A stretch of DNA of 64,000 nt from Acidobacteriota bacterium (GTDB lineage: Bacteria > Acidobacteriota > Thermoanaerobaculia > UBA5066). Each line of letters starts with the position of its first letter. Within the stretch, counting starts at the first letter, position 1. The stretch is from positions 1 to 64,000 of the forward strand of contig RHKY01000021.1 in assembly GCA_008363385.1 (NCBI GenBank), written 5' to 3'. Of the stretch, positions 41,113 to 49,030 are shown one piece after another. Below the pieces are notes generated by a model that had not been told where the DNA came from, ran no database searches, and was given only the letters and a program-made list of their open reading frames with translations. The position numbers and the translations under genes were made by a program.

Positions 41113-41958
41113 TCACCCGAAGACGACGTTGTCGATCAGGCGCGTCCGCCCGAGGAAGGCGGCGGCGGCGAGCATCACGGGGGCCTCGACGCGGTCGACG
41201 GGCCGCATGGTGGCGGCGTCGACGAGGTCGAGGGCGTCCAGGCGCAGGGCGGGCTCGGCGTCGAGGACCGTACGGGCGGCGGAGAGCAGCGCCGCCGCGT
41301 CGCGCTCGTCCCGGTCCTCGAAGAGGTCCCGCGCGGCCGAGAGGGCGCGGTACAGAACGGGCGCCGCGGCCCGCTCGGCCGCGGAGAGGTAGGCGTTCCG
41401 CGAGGAGAGGGCGAGGCCGTCCGGGTGGCGGACCGTCTCGCCCACGGCGAGCTCGATCGGGAGCCCGAGGTCGAGGAGGAGGCGCCGGACGACGGCCACC
41501 TGCTGGCCGTCCTTGGCGCCGAAGACGGCGACGTCGGGGAGGACGAGGCAGAAGAGGCGCGTGACGACGGTGGCGACGCCGTCGAAGTGCCCCGGGCGGC
41601 GCGCCCCCTCCATCCCCTCCGAGACCCCCGCGACGCGGACGGTCGTGGAGAACCCGGGCGGGTAGACCTCCTCGACCGGCGGGGCGAAGAGGAGGTCGAC
41701 CCCCTCGGCCGCGAGCTTCGCCGAGTCCCCCTCGAGGTCGCGCGGGTACCGGTCGAGGTCCTCGGCGGGGCCGAACTGCTTCGGGTTGACGAAGAGGCTG
41801 ACGACGACGCGGCGGGCCTTGCCGCGGGCCAGGCGGACGAGGGAGAGGTGCCCGTCGTGGAGGGCCCCCATCGTCGGGACGAGGGCGATCCGCTCGCCGT
41901 CGGAGCGGAACTCCTCGAGCGCCTCGGCGAGCGCGGCGGCCGTGGTGACGGTCCTCAT
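41113..41958 (-). CDS. panC: Pantothenate synthetase
   Basis: A 281-residue ligase joining pantoate and beta-alanine with [23 protein letters not shown] carries the HxGH motif; [40 protein letters not shown] and [11 protein letters not shown] (KMSKS-like) complete the site. The start overlaps the panB stop (ATGA). Full length. Confidence 0.96.
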   Translation of the reverse strand: MRTVTTAAALAEALEEFRSDGERIALVPTMGALHDGHLSLVRLARGKARRVVVSLFVNPKQFGPAEDLDRYPRDLEGDSAKLAAEGVDLLFAPPVEEVYPPGFSTTVRVAGVSEGMEGARRPGHFDGVATVVTRLFCLVLPDVAVFGAKDGQQVAVVRRLLLDLGLPIELAVGETVRHPDGLALSSRNAYLSAAERAAAPVLYRALSAARDLFEDRDERDAAALLSAARTVLDAEPALRLDALDLVDAATMRPVDRVEAPVMLAAAAFLGRTRLIDNVVFG

Positions 41959-42860
41959 CCGCGGGCCCTCGCGGGAGCGCCCGGGGCGGCCTCGCCGGGG
42001 AGGACCTCGCGCGGGCCGCGGGCGGGCGTCTCGGCCTCGCCGGGGAAGCTCCCGGCGCGGACGTCGGCCACGTAGGCCGCGGCGGCCTCGGCGATGACGC
42101 GCCCCACGTCGGCGTACCGGCGGACGAAGCCGGGCGTCCGCGCCCCGGGCGGGACGAGGCCGACCATGTCGTGGAGGACGAGGACCTGCCCGTCGCACGC
42201 CGGGCCGGCCCCGATGCCGATCGTCGGGACGGGGACGGCCTCGGTGACGCGGGCGGCCAGGTCGTCGGGGACGCACTCGAGGACGAGGGCGAAGATCCCT
42301 GCGTCCGAGAGCCGGCGCGCCTCGTCGAGGATCCGCTCGGCCTCGGACGCCTTCCGCCCCTGCGCCCGGAAGCCGCCGAGCGCGGCGACGGACTGGGGCG
42401 TGAGGCCGAGGTGCCCCATGACGGGGATCTCGGCCGAGAGGATCGCCTCGATCATCGGGAGCCGCTTGACGCCCCCCTCGAGCTTCACGGCGCGGCACCC
42501 CCCCTCGACGACGAAGCGGGCCGCGTTCCTGACCGCCTCCTCGGGGGTGGTGTGGTACGTCAGGTACGGCATGTCGCCGACGACGAGGGCCCGCGACGCG
42601 GCCGAGGAGACCGCCCGCGCGTGGGCGACCATCCGGTCGAGCGAGGCGCCGAGCGTGTCGGCGGCCCCGTAGACGACCATCTCCAGCGAGTCGCCGACGA
42701 GGAGGACGTCGACGCCGGCCTCGTCCAGGAGCGCCGCCGTCGGGGCGTCGTAGGCGGTGAGGGCCGCGATCCTCCGGACGCCCTTCAGGGCGCGGATCGA
42801 GGGCGCGGTCGCCCGCCGCGAGGCAGGAGAGGCTCCGTAGGAGGAGCGGGTCTCGGGCAC
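41955..42860 (-). CDS. panB: Ketopantoate hydroxymethyltransferase
   Basis: A 301-residue TIM barrel converting alpha-ketoisovalerate to ketopantoate with methylene-THF. AALTAYDAPTAALLDEAGVD, LLVGDSLEMVVYG, CRAVKLEGG, VMGHLGLTPQSVAALGGFRA and ALVLECVP are the family motifs. The GTG at 42860 follows GGGAGG at good spacing. The C-terminus has ~25 extra Pro/Ala-rich residues. It is first gene of panB-panC-panD-thiG-like. Confidence 0.96.
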   Translation of the reverse strand: MPETRSSYGASPASRRATAPSIRALKGVRRIAALTAYDAPTAALLDEAGVDVLLVGDSLEMVVYGAADTLGASLDRMVAHARAVSSAASRALVVGDMPYLTYHTTPEEAVRNAARFVVEGGCRAVKLEGGVKRLPMIEAILSAEIPVMGHLGLTPQSVAALGGFRAQGRKASEAERILDEARRLSDAGIFALVLECVPDDLAARVTEAVPVPTIGIGAGPACDGQVLVLHDMVGLVPPGARTPGFVRRYADVGRVIAEAAAAYVADVRAGSFPGEAETPARGPREVLPGEAAPGAPARARG

Positions 42861-43033
42861 GAGAAAACCTCCCTTTCCGGGAGGCGCGTCCGCCCGCGAC
42901 GCCGGGCCCTGCCGGGCGCGGCGTCCGAGACGTTCCTTCGGGTCACTCTCGGGGGCGAGTCGGCGTCCTCTCGGATCGTCCGCTCTCCCGGTCGGCCCTC
43001 CGGGGCGCCTGCCGATGTCCGCCGTCGCGGTCG

Positions 43034-43693
43034 CTAGCGCGATCCGCGCGGCACGTAGACCTGGGTCCCGCGGAAGGGACGGAGGATCTGGGCGATCAGG
43101 TCGTCCAGGTCCGCCTTCCGCTTCACGAAGTCTATCTCGTTCGTGTCCACCACGAGGAGGGGGGTCGCCCTGTAGTGGTGGAAGAAGTAGTTGTAGGCCT
43201 CGATCAGCTTGGCGAGGTAGTCGGCCGAGATCCCCTTCTCGAAGGACCGGGCCCGGCGGCCGATCCGGCCGAGGCACGTCTCGACCGTGCCGGTGAGGTG
43301 GATGACGAGGTCCGGGCGCGGCACCTGCTCGGAGAGGGGGCCGTAGACCTTGTCGTAGAGCGCCATCTCCGAGTCGGAGAGCGTCAGCGAGGCGAAGATC
43401 TTGTCCTTGGCGAAGAGGTAGTCGGCGATCACCAGGTGGCGGAAGAGGTCCATCTGCGCGATCTCGCGCTGCTGCTGGAAGCGCGAGAGGAGGAAGAAGA
43501 CCTGGGTCTGGAAGGCCGCCCCCGGACGCCCCTTGTAGAAGTCGGGGAGGAACGGGTTCGTTACGTCCTCGAGGACCTGCGTCCCGGAGAAGCGCTTGGC
43601 CAGGAGGCCGACCAGGGACGTCTTGCCGACGCCGATCGGGCCGTCCACGGCGATGTGACGGAGGGGGAACTCCAGCGGCGTCGGCGCGGCCAA
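43034..43693 (-). CDS. Deoxynucleoside kinase family protein
   Basis: A 219-residue kinase. P-loop IAVDGPIGVGKTSLVGLLAK; the ERS-like segment and LID include PDLVIHLTGTVETCLGRIGR, then RARSFEKGISADYLAKLIEA. Family members phosphorylate deoxynucleosides for salvage. The start is TTG at 43693, 22 bases after ubiA. No ATG occurs near the N-terminus. Substrate preference cannot be told. Confidence 0.92.
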   Translation of the reverse strand: MAAPTPLEFPLRHIAVDGPIGVGKTSLVGLLAKRFSGTQVLEDVTNPFLPDFYKGRPGAAFQTQVFFLLSRFQQQREIAQMDLFRHLVIADYLFAKDKIFASLTLSDSEMALYDKVYGPLSEQVPRPDLVIHLTGTVETCLGRIGRRARSFEKGISADYLAKLIEAYNYFFHHYRATPLLVVDTNEIDFVKRKADLDDLIAQILRPFRGTQVYVPRGSR

Positions 43694-43715
43694 GGCGGGG
43701 CGGAGCTTATCGCGC

Positions 43716-44597
43716 CTAGCGGCCCCGGAGGAGGACGTCGAGGGCGCCGAAGAGGAGGACGACGACCGAGAGCCAGCCGTTGGCCGTGAAGAAGGCCGCG
43801 TCGACGCGGGAGAGGTCTCCCGGGGAGACGATGGCGTGCTGGCGGACGAGGAAGAGGCCGGCCAGGGCCACCCCGGCGCCGAAGAGCGCGCCCCCCTGCG
43901 CCAGGACGAAGACGGCGTAGAGGAGGGCGAGCGTCCCGGCGTGGAAGAGGGACGAGAGGAGGAGCGCGCGGGCGGGGCCGAAGCGCGCCGGCAGGGACCA
44001 GAGGCCGTGCTCGCGGTCGAAGGCGACGTCCTGCAGGCTGTAGATGACGTCGAACCCGGCCACCCAGAGGAGGACGGCGAGGCCGAGGAGGACCGGGAGG
44101 GTGGCGAGGCTCCCCGTGACGGCGATCCAGGCGCCGACCGGCGCGATGGCCAGGGAGAGCCCCAGGACGAGGTGAGAGGCCCAGGTGACCCGCTTCGTGA
44201 AGGAGTAGCCGAGGACGACCGCGAGCGCCACGGGCGAGAGGGCGAAGCAGAGGGGGTTCAGGCGCGAGGCGGCGAAGACGAAGAGGGCGGCCGAGGCGAT
44301 CGTGAAGAGGACGGCCCCGCCGAGCGGGACGACCCCGGCCGGGATCTCGCGGCGGGCGGTCCGCGGGTTCTTCGCGTCCAGCTCGCGGTCGACGATCCGG
44401 TTGAAGGCCATCGCCGCCGAGCGGGCGCCGACCATCGCGGCCAGGATCCAGAGGAGGGTCCGGGACTCCGGGATCCCGCCCGCCGCGATGACCGCCGACA
44501 GGAGGGCGAACGGCAGGGCGAAGAGCGTGTGGGCGAAGACGATCAGCGACAGGTACGCCGCCACCGGGTTCGGCCGCGCGGGGACGGGGGCGCTCAC
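43716..44597 (-). CDS. ubiA: UbiA-family polyprenyltransferase
   Basis: A 293-residue integral membrane prenyltransferase with about eight helices. The two Asp-rich motifs are NRIVDRELDAKNPRTA and GFDVIYSLQDVAFDREHGLW. It attaches a polyprenyl chain to 4-hydroxybenzoate or the futalosine-pathway acid (MqnP). With UbiX nearby (45614-46228) it points to quinone synthesis. GTG start at 44597, with a long 366-base leader region upstream. Confidence 0.93.
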   Translation of the reverse strand: MSAPVPARPNPVAAYLSLIVFAHTLFALPFALLSAVIAAGGIPESRTLLWILAAMVGARSAAMAFNRIVDRELDAKNPRTARREIPAGVVPLGGAVLFTIASAALFVFAASRLNPLCFALSPVALAVVLGYSFTKRVTWASHLVLGLSLAIAPVGAWIAVTGSLATLPVLLGLAVLLWVAGFDVIYSLQDVAFDREHGLWSLPARFGPARALLLSSLFHAGTLALLYAVFVLAQGGALFGAGVALAGLFLVRQHAIVSPGDLSRVDAAFFTANGWLSVVVLLFGALDVLLRGR

Positions 44598-44703
44598 GGG
44601 AGCGGGAGTTTACGGTCCCGGGTTCTCCTCCACGCGCCGGCTCGCCCCCGATGTCGCCGGACGCGAGCGGGACTCGCGGCCTCGCCCTCGGGCGCGGAGG
44701 GGG

Positions 44704-44736
44704 CCTGGGGGAACCCGGCCACCGGGTTCCCCCAGG
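44704..44736. repeat. 15-bp perfect palindrome
   Basis: CCTGGGGGAACCCGG and CCGGGTTCCCCCAGG flank a CCA loop. The A run (acacaaaaag) lies on the plus-strand 3' side. On the minus strand the T run would therefore precede the stem, so it is not a classical terminator for the LuxR gene. The core resembles the hairpin at 52728-52759. Confidence 0.65.
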
Positions 44737-44907
44737 ACACAAAAAGAAGAGTGGGCGGTGACGCCGGCCCGCGCCACCGCCCGTGCGGAGGAGTGAGAGT
44801 CCCTGTCGGAGGAGCGAGGTGTCCACCCTCGGGGACCAACCACAATCTGCGGCGAGCGGGTCCCGGTCGCCACGCTTCCCGGGTCGAGACACGGTCTAAA
44901 TCGAGGT

Positions 44908-44955
44908 CTAGCTCCGGGCTCGCCCTGGTCTAGCCAGAACTAGACCCTGGTCTAG
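44908..44955. repeat. CTAG dyad cluster
   Basis: Four CTAG tetramers occur within 48 bases (44908, 44930, 44940, 44952). GGTCTAG-CCAGAA-CTAGACC forms a perfect 7-base dyad at 44927-44946, flanked by two more GGTCTAG units in the same orientation. It lies just after the LuxR-type gene and ~310 bases before ubiA. Likely a repeated binding site. Confidence 0.55.
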
Positions 44956-44963
44956 TCGGGGCG

Positions 44964-45617
44964 TCAGGCCCCCCTCCTGGCAGCGCCCCCGGCCGTCTCC
45001 TGGAAGAGGCGCGCAAGATCCCGCCGGTCCCGGGCGCCGGTCTTCCGTAAGAGCTTGCCGACGTGGAACTTGACCGTCGCTTCCGTGACGCCGAGGCGGC
45101 GCGCGATCTCCTTGTTCGAGAGCTCCTCCTGGAGGCCGTGGAGGACGCGCCTCTCCGAGGCGGAGAAGGCCTGGTCGGCCGGACCCCCCAGCCCCATCGA
45201 GACGATCCGGTCGATCCACTGCGAGAGGACCGGGCGCGGGGTCCAGAGGGAGCCGTCCAGGACGCAGGCGAGGGCGGAGCGGACCTCCTCCCGCCCGGCG
45301 TCGAACGGGACGATCCCCTTGACGCCGAGGAGGAGGCAAGGGAAGACCGTCTCGGCCTCGACCGCCTTCACGAACGCGGCCAGCTTCACGCCGGGCTGCT
45401 CGGTCCGCAGGCGCTCGACCCGGCTGCGGGCCTCCTCCACCGAGCCGGACCCCAGGTTGAGGAGGACGACGTCGACGCCGCCGTCGGCCGGCGGCTGGTC
45501 GAGCACCTCGAACCCCTCGGCCGAGAGGAACTGCCGGAGGCTCTCGGCGCGCCACGGGTCGGGCTCGAGGAGGAGGATCCGCTTGCGCGCGAACGGCCGG
45601 TGCGGCAGCGGCTTCAC
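44964..45617 (-). CDS. LuxR-type regulator with a degenerate receiver domain
   Basis: A 217-residue protein. The N-terminal half has receiver shape (KRILLLEPDPWRAESLRQFL, then VDVVLLNLGSGSVEEARSRV). However, the phospho-accepting Asp is Asn54, and the usual Lys-Pro near GIVPFD is replaced. The C-terminal LuxR helix-turn-helix is intact: ASERRVLHGLQEELSNKEIA, then RRLGVTEATVKFHVGKLLRK. It likely works without phosphorylation. GTG 45617 overlaps the ubiX stop. The CTAG dyads just downstream are a candidate target. Confidence 0.87.
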   Translation of the reverse strand: MKPLPHRPFARKRILLLEPDPWRAESLRQFLSAEGFEVLDQPPADGGVDVVLLNLGSGSVEEARSRVERLRTEQPGVKLAAFVKAVEAETVFPCLLLGVKGIVPFDAGREEVRSALACVLDGSLWTPRPVLSQWIDRIVSMGLGGPADQAFSASERRVLHGLQEELSNKEIARRLGVTEATVKFHVGKLLRKTGARDRRDLARLFQETAGGAARRGA

Positions 45618-46228
45618 GCCGGGCCCTTCCAGCGGAAGTCGGCCGTGGGCACGTCCAGCCCGAGGAGGTCGGCCACCCGCAGGAGCCAGGCGTCGACCGC
45701 CTGCTCCAGCGTCCGGACCGCGTAGAAGGCCGGGATCGGCGGCGCCACGATCGCCCCGGCGCGCGTCACCCGCAGGATGTTCTCGGCGTGGATCTCCGAG
45801 AAGGGGGTCTCGCGCAGGCCGAGGACGAGCCGGCGGCGCTCCTTCAGGCAGACGTCGGCCGCGCGCTGGAGGAGGCCCCGCGAGGTCCCGGTGGCGATCG
45901 CCGCGAGCGTCCCGGCCGAGCAGGGGACGACGGCCATCCCCCGCGTCCGGAAGGAGCCGGAGGAGATCGGCGCGTCGACCGCCCCCTCGGCGTGGACGAC
46001 GACCTTCGCGCGGGCCGGGGCGGGGAGCTCGGCGGCGTCGACGAGGTCTCCGACCGTGGCGATCTCCTCGTCCACCTCGCTCCGGGCCACGAGGAGGGCG
46101 CGCGGCGAGACGACGACGTGCAACGCCTCGACCGTGGGCGAGGCCGTGAACAGGGCGAGGGCGCGGAGCGCCAGCCGGGTGCCGCTCGCGCCGGAGACCC
46201 CCAGGACGAGGTGGCCGGACCCTTCCAA
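45614..46228 (-). CDS. ubiX: Flavin prenyltransferase UbiX
   Basis: A 204-residue enzyme making prenylated FMN for UbiD-type decarboxylases. LVLGVSGASGTRLALRALAL, PISSGSFRTRGMAVVPCSAG, TLAAIATGTSRGLLQRAADV, then CLKERRRLVLGLRETPFSEI, are the UbiX motifs. The TTG at 46228 is preferred because GGAGG lies six bases before it; GTG at 46249 would add seven residues. It supports quinone synthesis with UbiA. Confidence 0.93.
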   Translation of the reverse strand: MEGSGHLVLGVSGASGTRLALRALALFTASPTVEALHVVVSPRALLVARSEVDEEIATVGDLVDAAELPAPARAKVVVHAEGAVDAPISSGSFRTRGMAVVPCSAGTLAAIATGTSRGLLQRAADVCLKERRRLVLGLRETPFSEIHAENILRVTRAGAIVAPPIPAFYAVRTLEQAVDAWLLRVADLLGLDVPTADFRWKGPA

Positions 46229-46548
46229 GTCACTCCTCCGCGCTCTCACATCCTAGCGCGTCGGCGCCCGTCCCTTCACGACTCCCCCGTTCGGGTGACA
46301 GACGCGACTGTCACCTTCACACGAAAGCGTCGAACGGGCCGTTCCCCGTTCCCCGGAGCGGCCCGCCGGGGCTCCGCGCGGGGGCGGCTGTAAGGAAATC
46401 CTGTCGGCCGGCGGCGCCGGCCCGCCGGGCAGCGGACCGCAAGGCGTTGCGTCCAGGACGTTTGACCAGAAACCACGGGCTCCGGCACGGCCCGTGCGAT
46501 CCCGGAGGGCGTCCGGGCGGAACGCCGGGACGCGGAGGAGGAGGCCGG
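46229..46548. other. 320-base intergenic region
   Basis: It lies between the divergent ubiX and comEA-like genes. It has a dyad GTGACAG-ACGCGA-CTGTCAC at about 46293-46312, similar in half-site to the 38-bp elements at 36502 and 38189. No ORF or RNA gene seen. Confidence 0.5.
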
Positions 46549-46740
46549 ATGTAGCAGCCGAGAGACACGACAGACCGGGGCCGCCGCCCCGGGCCAGGAA
46601 GGAACGCTCGCGACCCCCACGATCCCGGATTCCGTAACGCGAAAGCACGAAACGCCGCCCCGGCCCTCGCCCTCGCCCTCCTCGCCTCCGCCCTCCCCGC
46701 GCTCGCCGAGGGGGACGCCCCCGCGCCGGCCGCCCGGAAG

Positions 46741-47043
46741 GTGGTCAACGTCAACCAGGCCAGCGCCGCCGAGCTGGCCCGCCTCCCCCGCGTCGGCGAG
46801 AAGCTGGCCGAGCGGATCGTCGCCTACCGGCAGGAGCACGGGCCGTTCAAGCGGGCCGAGGGGCTGATGGAGGTCAAGGGGATCGGCGAGAAGATGTTCG
46901 CCGTCCTCGAGCCGTACGTGGCCCTTTCCGGGCAGACGACGCTGACCGAGAAGGTGAGCAAGGCCAAGGGGCGCTCCGGGAGCAAGGCGTCCAAGACGGC
47001 CCGGGCCTCCGGCTCCGGCGAGCCGGGGACGTCCGGCCGCTGA
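46741..47043 (+). CDS. ComEA-like helix-hairpin-helix DNA-binding protein
   Basis: The domain is clear: VNVNQASAAELARLPRVGEK, then LAERIVAYRQEHGPFKRAEG, then LMEVKGIGEKMFAVLEPYV. ComEA-type proteins bind DNA in the periplasm during uptake. From GTG 46741 it is 100 residues with no signal peptide. However, the same frame upstream codes a good signal peptide (APALALALLASALPALAEGD) and stays open back to 46555. No start codon lies in that stretch. The only in-frame ATG (46549), behind GGAGGAGGAGG, is followed at once by TAG. The true start is unresolved. Confidence 0.75.
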   Translation: MVNVNQASAAELARLPRVGEKLAERIVAYRQEHGPFKRAEGLMEVKGIGEKMFAVLEPYVALSGQTTLTEKVSKAKGRSGSKASKTARASGSGEPGTSGR

Positions 47044-47110
47044 CCCGCCGGACGGCGGGGAGGTCCCCCTCCCCGCCGTCCGCCCTTTCCCGGCACAGGA
47101 AGGAGGATCC

Positions 47111-47716
47111 ATGGAACGCGCTCCCACGGGCGCCCCGCGCGGCGCCTCGCTCGCCGAGACGCTCGTCGTCGTCGCCGTCCTCGGCCTCTCCCTCCCGCTG
47201 GCCCTCCCGGTCGTGGCGGAGCTGGGCGGAGCGACCGGCCTGAGGGCCGCCAGCAACCACGTCGCGGCCCACCTGAACCGCGCCCGGGGCCTGGCCGCCG
47301 CCCGCGGGCGGGACGTCGGCATCCGCTGGGTCCTGGCCGGCGGCGACGCCACGCTCTACTTCTACGAGGACGGGAACTGGAACGGCGTCCTCTCGGCCGA
47401 CGTGGTCGCGGGCGTGGACCGGCTGGTGGCGGGTCCGATCTCGCTCCGCGGCCGGTACCCCTCCATCCGGTTCTCGTTCGTCCCCGGCTTCCGCGGCCCG
47501 GACCCCGGCGGTTCGCCGATCGGGGACCTCTCGGACCCGTTCCGCCTCGGCGCCTCGAACATCACGACGTTCTCCCCGGTCGGGAAGGCCTCGCCCGGGA
47601 CGGTCTACCTGAGCGACGAGCGGTCCCGCCAGGCCGCCGTCCGCGTGAGCCCGTACTCGGCGCGGATCCAGGTCTACGAGTGGCGCCCCTCGTCGAGGAC
47701 CTGGGAGCCCGAGTGA
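47111..47716 (+). CDS. Type IV pseudopilin (GspH/FimT-like)
   Basis: A 201-residue protein with a prepilin N-terminus: RGASLAETLVVVAVLGLSLP, where Glu follows a small-residue cleavage site (GA/SLAE). The hydrophobic helix LVVVAVLGLSLPLALPVV is followed by a globular domain. RAASNHVAAHLNRARGLAAA is typical of GspH/FimT. A minor pilin of a type IV pilus or type II secretion system. AGGAAGGAGG precedes the ATG. Its last 43 bases overlap the convergent nucleotidyltransferase gene. Confidence 0.88.
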   Translation: MERAPTGAPRGASLAETLVVVAVLGLSLPLALPVVAELGGATGLRAASNHVAAHLNRARGLAAARGRDVGIRWVLAGGDATLYFYEDGNWNGVLSADVVAGVDRLVAGPISLRGRYPSIRFSFVPGFRGPDPGGSPIGDLSDPFRLGASNITTFSPVGKASPGTVYLSDERSRQAAVRVSPYSARIQVYEWRPSSRTWEPE

Positions 47717-48447
47717 GGCTCCACCGCGCGCTCCCGGACCTCCTTCTCGGCCCGCGCGAGCTTCTCCGGCGAGCCCAGGTCGAACCAGAAGCCCTCCTCC
47801 GGCGCGCGGTACGGGACCAGCCGGAACGCGCCGTCGAGGGCCCGGGCCGACGGGACCAGGACGTCGCGCGCCAGCTCCGAGAAGCCGTCCGGGATCCGCG
47901 CGACGAGCGCGGCCCGCGCCGCCTGCAGCCCCGTGAAGAGCCAGGGCCCCGTCGCCCCGGGGGGCCGCTCGCCCCCCACCTGGACGAGCCGGCCCACCTC
48001 GTCCGCCCAGAGCGGCGTGCCGCGGCCGGGCCTCTCGTTCGGCAGGACGCCGAGGGCCGAGACGACCGCGTCCCCTTCGTCCTCGAGGGCCTCCTCGAGG
48101 CGCGACAGCGGAAGCGTCGTGAAGACGTCGCCGTTGGCCACGAGGAAGGAGCCGCCGAGGAGGCCCCGGGCGAACGCGCACCGGATCCCGCCCGCCGTCC
48201 CGAGGATCTCCGCCTCGCGCGAGATCGCCACCGGGACGCCGCGGTAGGAGGCGCCGAGGGCCTCCTCGAGCCTCCCGGCGAGGTGGTGCGCGTTGACGAC
48301 GAGCCGGTCGACCCCGTGCGCGAGGAGGTGGTCGAAGAGGTGGTGGAGGATCGGCCGGCCGAGGAACGGCAGCAGGGGCTTCGGCGTGGTCAGCGTGGCG
48401 GGGCGGAACCGCGTCCCGAACCCGGCCGCCAGGACGAGCGCGTTCAC
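47674..48447 (-). CDS. Sugar-1-phosphate nucleotidyltransferase (MurU/GMP-like)
   Basis: A 257-residue enzyme starting VNALVLAAGFGTRFRPATLT, then TPKPLLPFLGRP, the NTP_transferase signature. LGTAGGIRCAFARG, LVANGDVF and YRAPEEGFWFDLGSPEKLAR follow as in mannose-1-phosphate guanylyltransferases or MurNAc-1-P uridylyltransferase MurU. GTG at 48447 overlaps the CYTH stop by four bases. The C-terminal tail overlaps the pseudopilin gene. The sugar cannot be decided from sequence. Confidence 0.88.
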   Translation of the reverse strand: MNALVLAAGFGTRFRPATLTTPKPLLPFLGRPILHHLFDHLLAHGVDRLVVNAHHLAGRLEEALGASYRGVPVAISREAEILGTAGGIRCAFARGLLGGSFLVANGDVFTTLPLSRLEEALEDEGDAVVSALGVLPNERPGRGTPLWADEVGRLVQVGGERPPGATGPWLFTGLQAARAALVARIPDGFSELARDVLVPSARALDGAFRLVPYRAPEEGFWFDLGSPEKLARAEKEVRERAVEPHSGSQVLDEGRHS

Positions 48448-49010
48448 CGGAAGACCATGTCCCGGGGGAGGGCGGGGTCGGCCCGGCGGGCCGCGACGTA
48501 GAGCGCGACGTACGAGTCGGCGAGGAACGCCCCCTCCGGGACGTCCAGCTCGGAGGCGAGCGCGCGGACCGCCGCTTCCTCCCCCTCGATCTCGGCGAAG
48601 AGGCCGAGGGGCGTCTCGTCGACGACGACGACCGGGCGGACGGGGTCGGCGAAGGTCCAGGTGGCCCGCCGCTTCTGGTACCGGAAGGAGGGGGAGAAGC
48701 CGAGGAGGCCGAGGAGCGAGACGAGCGCCCCGGCGTCCTCGACGCCGGTCTCGAGCTCCAGGCGGGTCTTGACGCCGCCCCGGACCTCCTTCGGCCCCTT
48801 CAGGGTGAGGAGGGCGCGCCCCGCCACGGTCCTCACGCGGAGGGCCATCCCGCGCGCGGTCAGCGTCCCGGCCGCGTCGTCCAGGAGGACGTTCTCCTCG
48901 TCCTCGACGGGGCCGCCCTCGGCGCCGAGGGCACGGAGCCGCGCCTCGAAGGCCGCGCGGTCCTCCAGCCGGAACTTGGCCTCGGTCTCGTGCGGCCCCG
49001 TCGAGCTCAC
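48444..49010 (-). CDS. CYTH-domain protein (class IV adenylate cyclase-like)
   Basis: A 188-residue protein starting VSSTGPHETEAKFRLEDRAA. The CYTH signature ExExK is HETEAKF; RGMALRVRTVAGRALLTLKG, RLELETGV, RYQKRRATW and VVVDETPLGLFAEIEG complete the tunnel. Family members act on triphosphates, such as class IV adenylate cyclase and inorganic triphosphatase. GTG start at 49010, 20 bases from the divergent FAD gene. Confidence 0.92.
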   Translation of the reverse strand: MSSTGPHETEAKFRLEDRAAFEARLRALGAEGGPVEDEENVLLDDAAGTLTARGMALRVRTVAGRALLTLKGPKEVRGGVKTRLELETGVEDAGALVSLLGLLGFSPSFRYQKRRATWTFADPVRPVVVVDETPLGLFAEIEGEEAAVRALASELDVPEGAFLADSYVALYVAARRADPALPRDMVFR

Positions 49011-49030
49011 CGTTCCCTAGAATACCGGTC

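Larger units (their letters stand above)
44598..44963. other. 366-base intergenic region with palindromes
   Basis: It separates ubiA from the LuxR-type gene. It contains a 15-bp perfect hairpin (44704-44736) and a cluster of CTAG dyads (44908-44955). No ORF or known RNA is visible. It may contain the ubiA promoter. Confidence 0.55.
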
